The position numbers were made by a program, and so were the translations under genes. The notes below the pieces were generated by a model that saw nothing but the letters and a program-made list of their open reading frames with translations, ran no database searches and was not told where the DNA came from. A DNA stretch of 64,000 nt, from positions 496,001 through 560,000 of the forward strand of contig VWZL01000728.1 of assembly GCA_013396915.1 (NCBI GenBank). The letters run 5' to 3'. This document shows positions 12,549 to 20,530 of the stretch, one piece after another (position 1 is the stretch's first letter; every line of letters starts with the position of its first letter). Source of the DNA: Stercorarius parasiticus (taxonomy: Eukaryota; Chordata; Aves; Charadriiformes; Stercorariidae).

Positions 12549-14360
12549 TTAAATCTCTACCTCAGTTACAAACTTTTTTCCTTTCCAAGGCAACATAACA
12601 GATTTTATCCCAGAATTTTGCAAATATTATCCTCACAGCACCTCATTTTTCCAAGGCAAAAAGCTCGGAGATGAACTGATCAATTATTTTCTGCCATGAA
12701 ATAATAAGCAATTTTAAAAGGAAATGCTTTGCAACTGAAAGGAAATTTCTTTGGGGAAAAATGTTAATTTCTACTTGAGATTTTCCGTGAAAGAAGGAAA
12801 TTATAATATATTTTTTCCTTCCAAAAATTCAAGAAAAAACACCTATCCCTTAAAAAAATAAATCACACTTTTTCATGTAATAATTTAAAAACACACCTGT
12901 TTGCTGGCTGGTTTAATGAGAAAAATAATATTTTTCCATTGAGGTTTTGTTACAGAACTAATTAAACCATATTATTGAAAATTAGTTAAAATTGCCGTGG
13001 ACCTAAACTGGTACTGTGGAATCTTGTCCTGTGACCAGTGAATAATATTGTTGGTTATAGTGATTTTTTTTTTTTTTGCTAGCCTTTTTTTTTTTTAACT
13101 TACAGTTCCAACTTTTACAGGTAGTTAACAATGACTATGTTAAGATTTATTGTAAGTATTAATAGTTATTTTGATGAGTTTCCCTCTATGAATATATTTT
13201 TTTCCTCATAATAATAACTGAAATGTTTAAAATATCCAACAGAGATAAAAAGAAAAAGAGGACACACATCATTGAACGGTTTACCACCATGGAAAATACC
13301 ACAAAATAGCCCATAATTATGGAAAATCAAATATAAGTGAGCCCATAAAGCCAACTTCTTTCTTTTAACATGCAGTCAGGGGAAGGAGAAAAGAAACAAC
13401 CCAAAACCACATGAACTGAAAAATACATTAACGTTGTAATTCAAAGCAGCTAAACTTTGTAAGGCACACGATTAAAACTTTTTGGGAGTCTAAACAAAGC
13501 TATAATTTTTTCCATGCTGAATAAAAGTATGCCATAAAAACTACATAAAATAGGAAAACCCTAGTTTTGATACACTGGGGAGCCCACGAGTGTATCTATA
13601 TTTGTTTCTTTATTAACAATTCAGGCTTCTTTTAGTACTTGAATAATACATTATGGTTTCATATGAAAATCATGATGCAAAGGAAAAACATCACTGTAAG
13701 CCACAAAATCAACAATTTCTACCACACAAGGGAATCGTTTTGACTTGCAGCCCTCTATACCTATCATTGTCAAGGTTAACCTTTCTAGGGACCATCTTTC
13801 CAGTACGCAAATTCAGTCAGGCCAAATATGGGATTTTGATACAAAAATGCAGCCCTCCACAGTGTAGGATTTATCTGTATAGTATAAAGCATTAAAGCAC
13901 TGGGTTCTTCTAATCTTTGTGTTTTATGAACCACAGAAAAGGAGAAAAAGCTCTCTACTCCTCACTTCAGAAATAACTTCATCTTAACTGTGAACTTTTA
14001 TTGTCTTCCTGTGAAAAGGGGCTTTCTTCAAAGAAGGTGTTCCCAGCCATCTGTTCACAAGGGACATTATCAGCTGGCAAATTTGGTTGGGTTTTGTTGC
14101 TTTAATTCAGTTTCAAAAACTTCAGACTTTCCAAATCTGGCAGCAGATGCAGAGTAAAAAATTTGTGTCTGTCAGCCCACTATTCCCTGACGAGATGCCT
14201 GGGAGCATGCTGATTATACATATGCAACTAATTAGGACCACAGTTAGGATAAATTAATGGATTGATTTACCTCCAGATCCAGTTAAGTGGCAACCTCATG
14301 CGCACACAGAGTAGCAGTCACTGCCCCATGATTTCTCGCTGTCTGAGTCTTGCCAGCCAA
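12549..14360. other. AT-rich non-coding stretch with T tracts; possible conserved block at its end
   Basis: T tracts occur at about 13066-13096. No gene is recognised. 14205-14290 contains a perfect CTAATTAG palindrome (14228-14235) and further ATTA cores, the kind of clustering seen in homeodomain-bound enhancers, but this is only suggestive. The stretch ends exactly where the first copy of the duplicated segment begins. Confidence 0.45.
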
Positions 14361-14816
14361 CCTGGAGTGGCCAGACTTCCCACCTCAGTCACAGATTGCC
14401 TCCTACAAGCTGTGAAAGGAGGAAGATACTTCAACGAGGGGGGTGGGGGGTAAATAGCACTCTCTTTTGACAGGAAGAGATGGCTGTTTCTGAGTGTAAA
14501 ACCCATTTTGCTGGTTCTGTTTCCCTTTCATGAAGTGCTAAAGGCCTCTGGCACTGTTTTAATGGCCCGTCTGGCTGAACATAAGCAGCAAACTTTTGGC
14601 AGAGCGTAGAAGCCAACTCGTCATTTATAAAGCCCCTTGTCTCTATGGTGCCAAATATCCCTCACACATAGTCCTACTTACTTCAGCCTGGTGATGAGCG
14701 AGGTCCCTGCAGTGGCTTTGGCTAGAGAGGCTTCATCGAATCCAAGTGCAGCAGCCACCCTTTTGTGAGGCAGCAAGGTTAAGACAGAAGAAACATGATC
14801 AGCAAGAACAACGTGT

Positions 14817-15255
14817 CTAGTGTTCCTGGCATTTATTGTTAAAGTCCAAAGTGGTACTTGCCAGACTGGGACATGAGAAACGTTCCCTGTGTAGGACAGT
14901 AGGGTACATAAAAAGCACTTCCCCTATCTTGCTTCTGTGTACTCTTCCCAGGGTCAAAATGCAGCTTTCTGCATTCTTCCCGGAAGAAGAGAAGATAATC
15001 TGCACCCCAGATTCCCTTGTTAACCTTCCCAAGGCCCTAAAGTCTCTTTTAATTACCCTTGGGCTATATGTTGCCACCTCATCACCACTCACATGGAAGA
15101 GAAACAGCGGGTAACAGTCCGAGGGCCATACCAGGCTAGGAAGTTTCCTAGTGATGTCTGTGACCCAGGCCCCAAGGAGGCAGCAGACTTCCCTAAGAAG
15201 AGGGTCTGCCTGGGATATTGGACCCTGTTCCCCTCAGAAGGGAGTCACCCACAAC
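14817..15255 (-). pseudogene. CR1 ORF1 esterase-domain remnant, copy 1
   Basis: Read on the minus strand, 15223-15255 encodes VVGDSLLRGTG, the block I motif (Gly-Asp-Ser with the serine nucleophile) of the SGNH-type esterase domain found in CR1 ORF1 proteins. A frameshift near 15205 moves the frame. It then continues as DPLLREVCCLLGAW, later SGDEVATYSPRVIKRDFRALG, and GVQIIFSS at about 14985-15010, all in the order expected of the CR1 ORF1 esterase. Beyond the GKNAES residues the protein no longer resembles the family, and the C-terminal Asp/His catalytic block is not found. The gene is therefore broken by frameshift and loss of its 3' part. The sequence is identical to the copy at 16667-17105. 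Confidence 0.75.
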
Positions 15256-15489
15256 TCCTACCTACCTCTTCTTCCTCGTGGAGGTGGTCATTAAACAGAG
15301 GGTAGGCATTTCCAGTCCTGGCAACACTTCTGGTGTAGTCAGACTGTCTTCCACATCATCCATGGGCTGGCCTGCCTACCTCCCTCATCAACAGCCTCAT
15401 ACCTATTGTTCGCTTGCCACCCCTAGCACGGACTTCCTTCCATTCACGGCTCTCCTGTTGGCTGCTACCTTCAGTCTGGCAGAGGGAGG

Positions 15490-15831
15490 CTACTGGATCT
15501 CCTTTAGCTTGGGTTTTTTTTGATGGCTGTTCAGTTTCTCTCTCAGGGAAGTCAGAGCCTGATTCCACCAATCTATTTCTTTCCCACACTCCCTGGTGCT
15601 GTGTAGCCTTTCCACTTCCTCTTTTAGCTCTGCCACCAGGCTGAGTAGACTAGCCACCTGATTGCACCTCACACAGCTGTCTGCCCTATTACCACCCATT
15701 AGCCGTGAGAGGATGCAGCACTCCCTGCAGCCTGAGGCCTGGATCGCTACATGCTTCCACGGGAGCTCTGTGTGGATACATCTGCTCTGACATAGTGCAG
15801 AAGATGCTGCTTTCTGCCGGGTAGAGACCAC
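15490..15831 (-). pseudogene. CR1 ORF1 N-terminal part (Cys-x2-Cys and coiled coil), copy 1
   Basis: A 113-codon minus-strand frame. It contains CREC at residues 35-38 and CVRC at 53-56, giving a C-x2-C-x14-C-x2-C arrangement that could bind zinc. A leucine/valine heptad stretch follows at about 57-82 (SLVAELKEEVERL) and then EIDWWNQAL. This is the N-terminal layout of avian CR1 ORF1, an RNA-binding partner of the element's reverse transcriptase. The frame stops after LKEIQ, while the conserved linker (QQESREWKEVRARGGKR) continues in another frame at 15356-15589, so there is a frameshift near 15530. This copy has Ile at residue 19 and Cys at residue 82, where copy 2 has Ser and Arg. Confidence 0.75.
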
Positions 15832-15839
15832 GGCTGAGC

Positions 15840-16041
15840 TCCCACTCCCCAGCCGAACGCCCCTCTCGAGCCGCCCTCGCGCGAGCTGCCGCTCCCTGCG
15901 CCACCCTGGTCTTTCCCCGCCTCAGAAAAGATCGGGAAATGCCCCTTTTCGGGCTTTTCGACGAGTGACGGTGGCGGTTACGCCTCGTTTAAACCTGCCG
16001 CCGCCGCTGCTGGCCCCGGCCCCGGCCCCGGCCCCGGGCCC
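15840..16041 (-). promoter_or_regulatory. CR1 5' UTR / CpG island, truncated copy 1
   Basis: A CpG-dense, GC-rich leader lies just upstream (minus strand) of the ORF1 remnant. It is cut off by the assembly gap inside the GGCCCC array at 16012-16041. The complete version is at 17690-18015 and is described there. Confidence 0.7.
16012..16041 (-). repeat. GGGGCC-type hexanucleotide array at the gap edge, copy 1
   Basis: Four GGCCCC units followed by GGGCCC. On the minus strand this is a GGGGCC repeat, a well-known G-quadruplex former and a frequent cause of polymerase and sequencing failure. The assembly stops exactly here. Confidence 0.9.
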
Positions 16042-16210
16042 NNNNNNNNNNNNNNNNNNNNNNNNNNNNNNNNNNNNNNNNNNNNNNNNNNNNNNNNNNN
16101 NNNNNNNNNNNNNNNNNNNNNNNNNNNNNNNNNNNNNNNNNNNNNNNNNNNNNNNNNNNNNNNNNNNNNNNNNNNNNNNNNNNNNNNNNNNNNNNNNNNN
16201 NNNNNNNNNN
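16042..16210. other. Assembly gap (169 N)
   Basis: 169 unknown bases. The left flank ends in the GGCCCC array and the right flank restarts 1,681 bp back in the same sequence, at the first base of the duplicated segment. Open frames reported across this gap (15922-16356 minus, 15965-16303 plus) are artefacts. Confidence 1.
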
Positions 16211-16666
16211 CCTGGAGTGGCCAGACTTCCCACCTCAGTCACAGATTGCCTCCTACAAGCTGTGAAAGGAGGAAGATACTTCAACGAGGGGGGTGGGGGG
16301 TAAATAGCACTCTCTTTTGACAGGAAGAGATGGCTGTTTCTGAGTGTAAAACCCATTTTGCTGGTTCTGTTTCCCTTTCATGAAGTGCTAAAGGCCTCTG
16401 GCACTGTTTTAATGGCCCGTCTGGCTGAACATAAGCAGCAAACTTTTGGCAGAGCGTAGAAGCCAACTCGTCATTTATAAAGCCCCTTGTCTCTATGGTG
16501 CCAAATATCCCTCACACATAGTCCTACTTACTTCAGCCTGGTGATGAGCGAGGTCCCTGCAGTGGCTTTGGCTAGAGAGGCTTCATCGAATCCAAGTGCA
16601 GCAGCCACCCTTTTGTGAGGCAGCAAGGTTAAGACAGAAGAAACATGATCAGCAAGAACAACGTGT

Positions 16667-17105
16667 CTAGTGTTCCTGGCATTTATTGTTAAAGTCCAAA
16701 GTGGTACTTGCCAGACTGGGACATGAGAAACGTTCCCTGTGTAGGACAGTAGGGTACATAAAAAGCACTTCCCCTATCTTGCTTCTGTGTACTCTTCCCA
16801 GGGTCAAAATGCAGCTTTCTGCATTCTTCCCGGAAGAAGAGAAGATAATCTGCACCCCAGATTCCCTTGTTAACCTTCCCAAGGCCCTAAAGTCTCTTTT
16901 AATTACCCTTGGGCTATATGTTGCCACCTCATCACCACTCACATGGAAGAGAAACAGCGGGTAACAGTCCGAGGGCCATACCAGGCTAGGAAGTTTCCTA
17001 GTGATGTCTGTGACCCAGGCCCCAAGGAGGCAGCAGACTTCCCTAAGAAGAGGGTCTGCCTGGGATATTGGACCCTGTTCCCCTCAGAAGGGAGTCACCC
17101 ACAAC
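16667..17105 (-). pseudogene. CR1 ORF1 esterase-domain remnant, copy 2
   Basis: Identical to the copy 1 remnant. VVGDSLLRGTG (block I with the Ser nucleophile) lies at 17073-17105 and the region REVCCLLGAW to GVQIIFSS at about 16830-17045, in a shifted frame. In the CR1 family this domain is thought to act as a lipolytic or acetyl esterase fused to the RNA-binding part of ORF1. Here the frameshift between the blocks and the loss of the C-terminal catalytic block make it non-functional. Sequence below about 16815 does not look like CR1, so a deletion or recombination junction is inferred there. Confidence 0.75.
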
Positions 17106-17339
17106 TCCTACCTACCTCTTCTTCCTCGTGGAGGTGGTCATTAAACAGAGGGTAGGCATTTCCAGTCCTGGCAACACTTCTGGTGTAGTCAGACTGTCTT
17201 CCACATCATCCATGGGCTGGCCTGCCTACCTCCCTCATCAACAGCCTCATACCTATTGTTCGCTTGCCACCCCTAGCACGGACTTCCTTCCATTCACGGC
17301 TCTCCTGTTGGCTGCTACCTTCAGTCTGGCAGAGGGAGG

Positions 17340-17681
17340 CTACTGGATCTCCTTTAGCTTGGGTTTTTTTTGATGGCTGTTCAGTTTCTCTCTCAGGGAA
17401 GTCAGAGCCTGATTCCACCAATCTATTTCTTTCCCACGCTCCCTGGTGCTGTGTAGCCTTTCCACTTCCTCTTTTAGCTCTGCCACCAGGCTGAGTAGAC
17501 TAGCCACCTGATTGCACCTCACACAGCTGTCTGCCCTATTACCACCCATTAGCCGTGAGAGGATGCAGCACTCCCTGCAGCCTGAGGCCTGGATCGCTAC
17601 ATGCTTCCACGGGAGCTCTGTGTGGCTACATCTGCTCTGACATAGTGCAGAAGATGCTGCTTTCTGCCGGGTAGAGACCAC
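17340..17681 (-). pseudogene. CR1 ORF1 N-terminal part (Cys-x2-Cys and coiled coil), copy 2
   Basis: A 113-codon frame with CREC (35-38), CVRC (53-56), a coiled coil at about 57-82 and EIDWWNQAL, as in copy 1 but with Ser19 and Arg82. At position 82 the charged residue fits the surrounding E-R-x-K run better than Cys does. The frame leaves the conserved linker at about 17380; the linker continues in the frame 17206-17421 (QQESREWKEVRARGGKR). The first ATG of this frame follows a GC-rich leader and may not be the original start. Confidence 0.75.
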
Positions 17682-17740
17682 GGCTGAGCTCCCACTCCCC
17701 AGCCGAACGCCCCTCTCGAGCCGCCCTCGCGCGAGCTGCC

Positions 17741-17965
17741 GCTCCCTGCGCCACCCTGGTCTTTCCCCGCCTCAGAAAAGATCGGGAAATGCCCCTTTTC
17801 GGGCTTTTCGACGAGTGACGGTGGCGGTTACGCCTCGTTTAAACCTGCCGCCGCCGCTGCTGGCCCCGGCCCCGGCCCCGGCCCCGGGCCCGCCTCCTCA
17901 GCCTCCCCGCGGCTCCCGGCACCTCCCCGGCCTGTCCCCGCCTCAGAACGGCTCGGGGAAAAAAG
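17741..17965 (-). repeat. Direct repeat, about 50 bp, 171 bp apart, in the CpG island
   Basis: 17741-17777 aligns without gaps to 17912-17948 with 30 of 37 bases identical by hand count, including a 14-base identical block TCCCCGCCTCAGAA. The similarity continues weakly through TCGGG, an A run and CCCTTT. This looks like two repeated promoter units in a retrotransposon leader. Confidence 0.65.
17862..17891 (-). repeat. GGGGCC-type hexanucleotide array, copy 2
   Basis: Four GGCCCC units plus GGGCCC, identical to 16012-16041 but read through in this contig. It is GGGGCC on the minus strand, with G-quadruplex potential. Confidence 0.9.
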
Positions 17966-18015
17966 ACCCTTTCCGCCGCCATCGCCCGGCTCCGCTGCGG
18001 AGCTGCTGCCACCGG

Positions 18016-18430
18016 AGATGTTCGTCTCTGAGGAAATATGTCAGCAAGTGAAGTGTTACAAATTCATGGATGACCCAGTCTTTGTTCTGCTCGCCACAGA
18101 AGTGTTTTGTTTCTGGTGATCTGGCATTGCTCACTGTTAGAGAGCAGGTTCAATGAGCAGCGCGCCAATGGCTTTGTCGAATTCCTTGTGCTTTGGGTGG
18201 GGAAGAGCGGCGTTTGCAAATGGCCCGTGGTCTTGTGGTTTCACGAATGGTGTTTGGTCTCTAATGAGCGAACTCTTTCTGCAAATGAATGAAACCATTG
18301 ATCATACTGCACAGGCCGTGGAGCCGCATCTGCCTTTTTGCCCCAGACCTTGGCAGTTTCCGGTCAGTGTTTCACCTGAGCGGCAAAGCCTGACAAGGAG
18401 CCCCACTCTGGGTCCTTCGAAGCTGAGTGC
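18016..18430. other. CpG-enriched shoulder of the CpG island
   Basis: CpG dinucleotides stay frequent to about 18430 (for example GCAGCGCGCC, GAGCGGCG, GAGCCGCATC), then drop to background. Overlapping plus-strand frames 18107-18292 and 18153-18452 (99 codons, rich in Ser/Pro/Trp) have no recognisable domain. The shoulder may be host sequence next to the CR1 5' end or the first exon of an unrecognised transcript; I cannot tell which. Confidence 0.5.
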
Positions 18431-20408
18431 TTCTGAGGGAAGCATTTTCTAAAGCTAAGGCGCAAGAATACACAGTAAAAACACAATCTCAGAAGATGTG
18501 GTGTTCATTAAAGGCTTCACTAAACGTCTGCTGGAAGAATAAACTTACTATTTCCGTCTTCACTATAGAACAGTGCTTACATGTATATTTAGTGGACACA
18601 TTGACCTGCACCATCTTACATGTTCTATTTATTGGGGATGGAGTTGTACATGTGCTAAATATGATGTCAAATTTAAGTATTGCACTGAAATGCGATATAT
18701 TAGCAACATATTTTAAAGGATTTAAAGCACTACAAGGACTACAGGATGATTTAGGAAAATACCTTTATCAAAAAAATTCTTAACTGCAGGCCTAAGATAC
18801 ATCCTTAACTGCTTTATTCAGCCAGGTCTTCTACAGAATTACCTGCCTATCTCAAAGTGTATTAGGCACAACCCAGAGTTAATGGAATTATTTGTAGGCT
18901 TCACATTAAATTTGTGCTAAAGGACATTGCTGAATCAGGGATTTAATGGGCAAACAGTTAAACAAAGGAATCATGTGCATGGCTTGAGCCAGGAAGGAGG
19001 AGGCAGGAATCCAGAGCTTTTTTCACAGCTCTGCCTCTCGGAAAGTGAGATTAATCTTTATACTTGTAACAGATTTTGAGCTTTCCTTATACGCTGTTGT
19101 ACCTCAGGCAACCCCGATATAATTAGAAATAGTAATCAAATGTCAGCCTCATTCTTATTGTACTTAGCAATTGTGAGATTTAGTTAATTAGTACGTTTCA
19201 TGTGCTTTGGGGTCCTTTGACAATGAAGGTCATGTATCTACTTAGATAGATGTTTAGAAAAATGTAGGCCATTATTATTCAAATGTACTTGAAGTCCCAA
19301 GTATTATCAGTCGGTTATAGAGATACGAGGATGACTGAGGCTGTGATAACCACTCCAGCTGTTAGCGTGGCCACCAGTTCTTAGAAAAGATGGATTCAAC
19401 CTTTCCACTATCAAAATGACAATAAATTAAAAAAAAAAAAAAAAGAGGCAAAACAATGACAAATTTAAAAGTTCCATTTAAAAGTTAGGACAAGCTGTGC
19501 TGAAGACAGTGGAGGGAACACAGCAAGGTCACTTGCAACAGGTCCTGGACATGTATTCTTTGGTGCCTTGAGAGCACAGCCAAAGCTCTTCCTACCATTT
19601 GGGACATACATAAGGCTTATCTTTTCTGTTATCTCTCTAGCTTCTAAAACATGCAGGCCTACGTTCCCACTTTGAGCACAGTGGGGTACTGTGGAAGAAT
19701 CTCTGTCTCATATTTATATGGCCACTTATCTTGAGATTTCTCCTTGAGACTTTTCAGTCAAATGTGGTTAATATTAACCAACGTATTCAGTAATGTCAGT
19801 GAGGGGAGAGATGGGAACGGGCGGACAGACACACTGGGGAGACCTCCTTTCCCTTAAAGAAAGCAATGCAAGAAATTTATTAACCTTTCTCTTCTTTATC
19901 CACCAGTGTCTCAAATCTCTTTGTCCTTTGAGTGACTATTTAGCTTTATAAAAAAAATGTCATATGCACTTGGTTTAGTTCCAAAATTCAGATTTTATGT
20001 TAAAACCAACAGCAAAAATGACCAAAAAGCTAGGGAGGGACTTGCAGGGGAACAGAAACATTTTTAACATTTGATTTCTCAGCTAGTAAATAACACTGGT
20101 TGCAAAGTCAAATAGTGGAACAGCTCAGCAGAAAAAAATGTAACCAGTCAGCACCATTTTCTCCTCCAGGACTAATATCTATAATGATAATCAAATGTGT
20201 GCAGGAGTTCATATGGGTCCAATCTTAATTTTGGTGAAAAAGGCAAGGATTGCAAGATGCAAAATAGATGAAGGAATCAAATATCGATGGGCAGGCAGCA
20301 GCAAATTAAATTATTTGAATTTTTCTGTTTTTTGCTTCTTTGAGCCTTCGTCCGGAAAAGGTTTATGCATATTAGTAGTCTACTTAAGCTCATCAATTTC
20401 TAGATTTT
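18431..20408. other. Non-coding stretch; A16 run at 19429
   Basis: A 118-codon plus-strand frame (18427-18783) is AT-rich in composition and resembles no family. A 16-A run at 19429-19444 directly follows AATAAA (19421). No processed gene copy is recognisable before it. Nothing else seen. Confidence 0.5.
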
Positions 20409-20530
20409 AGGATTGGAACAGCCCATTATCATCATCCAGTGTGACCTGAAGAACACGAGCCAGAGAATTCCAGCCGATAATTTCTGCAGTTCAATAAGCT
20501 GCTTATTGACTTGATCCTTCAAAATGCTGA
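20409..20530 (-). mobile_element. Old CR1 LINE 3'-end fragment
   Basis: CATCATCCAGTGTGACCTGA, then GAACACGAGCCAGAGAATTCC, then GATAATTTCTGCA follow the antisense CR1 3' region in order (the 'atctagtctgacctc ... aacacaggccatagaattt ... aattcctgca' type). Divergence is high and the octamer tail is not identifiable. Weak similarity may extend to about 20650. An ancient insertion. Confidence 0.6.

Larger units (their letters stand above)
14361..16041. repeat. Duplicated segment, copy 1 (1,681 bp, probable assembly false duplication)
   Basis: Every base of 14361-16041 recurs at a constant offset of 1,850 in 16211-17891, except 15588 (A versus G at 17438) and 15776 (A versus C at 17626). There are no indels. 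Copy 1 is joined to unique sequence on its left and stops at the N run on its right, inside a GGCCCC hexamer array. It holds the antisense CR1 ORF1 and part of the CpG-rich 5' UTR described separately. Two differences in 1,681 bp is the level of allelic variation, and the break lies in a sequence that is hard to sequence, so two haplotype contigs placed in series is the likeliest explanation. A very recent real tandem duplication is the alternative. Confidence 0.95.
16211..17891. repeat. Duplicated segment, copy 2 (1,681 bp)
   Basis: The same segment as 14361-16041 at offset 1,850, with G at 17438 and C at 17626. On its left it abuts the N run; on its right it runs without a break through the GGCCCC array into the remainder of the CpG island. 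Copy 2 is therefore the copy that connects to the right flank, and copy 1 the one that connects to the left flank. Collapsing the two gives one continuous locus with no missing sequence. Confidence 0.95.
17690..18015 (-). promoter_or_regulatory. CpG island: GC-rich CR1 5' UTR/promoter
   Basis: By hand count 17701-18000 carries about 39 CpG in 300 bases, against almost none in most of the window. It lies directly upstream, on the minus strand, of CR1 ORF1; GC-rich 5' UTRs with promoter activity are known for full-length CR1. It contains GGCCCC x4 (17862-17891), CCGCCGCCGC runs, a GTTTAAAC palindrome near 17837, and two copies of a roughly 50-bp unit at 17741 and 17912. On the minus strand an ATGGCGGCGG lies near 17982-17973. 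It could instead, or also, serve as a host promoter; sequence alone does not show transcription. Confidence 0.65.

Noticed and set aside
15922..16356. 144-codon minus-strand frame across the N run, and its plus-strand partner 15965-16303
   Set aside because: The middle is unknown bases; the frame is an artefact of translating N and joins two ends of the same duplicated sequence.
17340..17681. ORF1 frame considered as a novel host protein with a zinc-binding motif and coiled coil
   Set aside because: The order of the Cys-x2-Cys motifs, coiled coil, linker and downstream GDS esterase block, plus the GC-rich leader, is that of CR1 ORF1; frameshifts separate the parts.
18427..18783. 118-codon plus-strand frame downstream of the CpG island, considered as a first exon
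   Set aside because: Codon content is that of AT-rich non-coding DNA and no family is recognised; without transcript data it cannot be supported.
19421..19444. AATAAA followed by A16, considered as the end of a processed pseudogene
   Set aside because: The signal is only 2 bases from the A run, not the usual 10-30, and nothing before it resembles a retrocopied gene; no target-site duplication seen.
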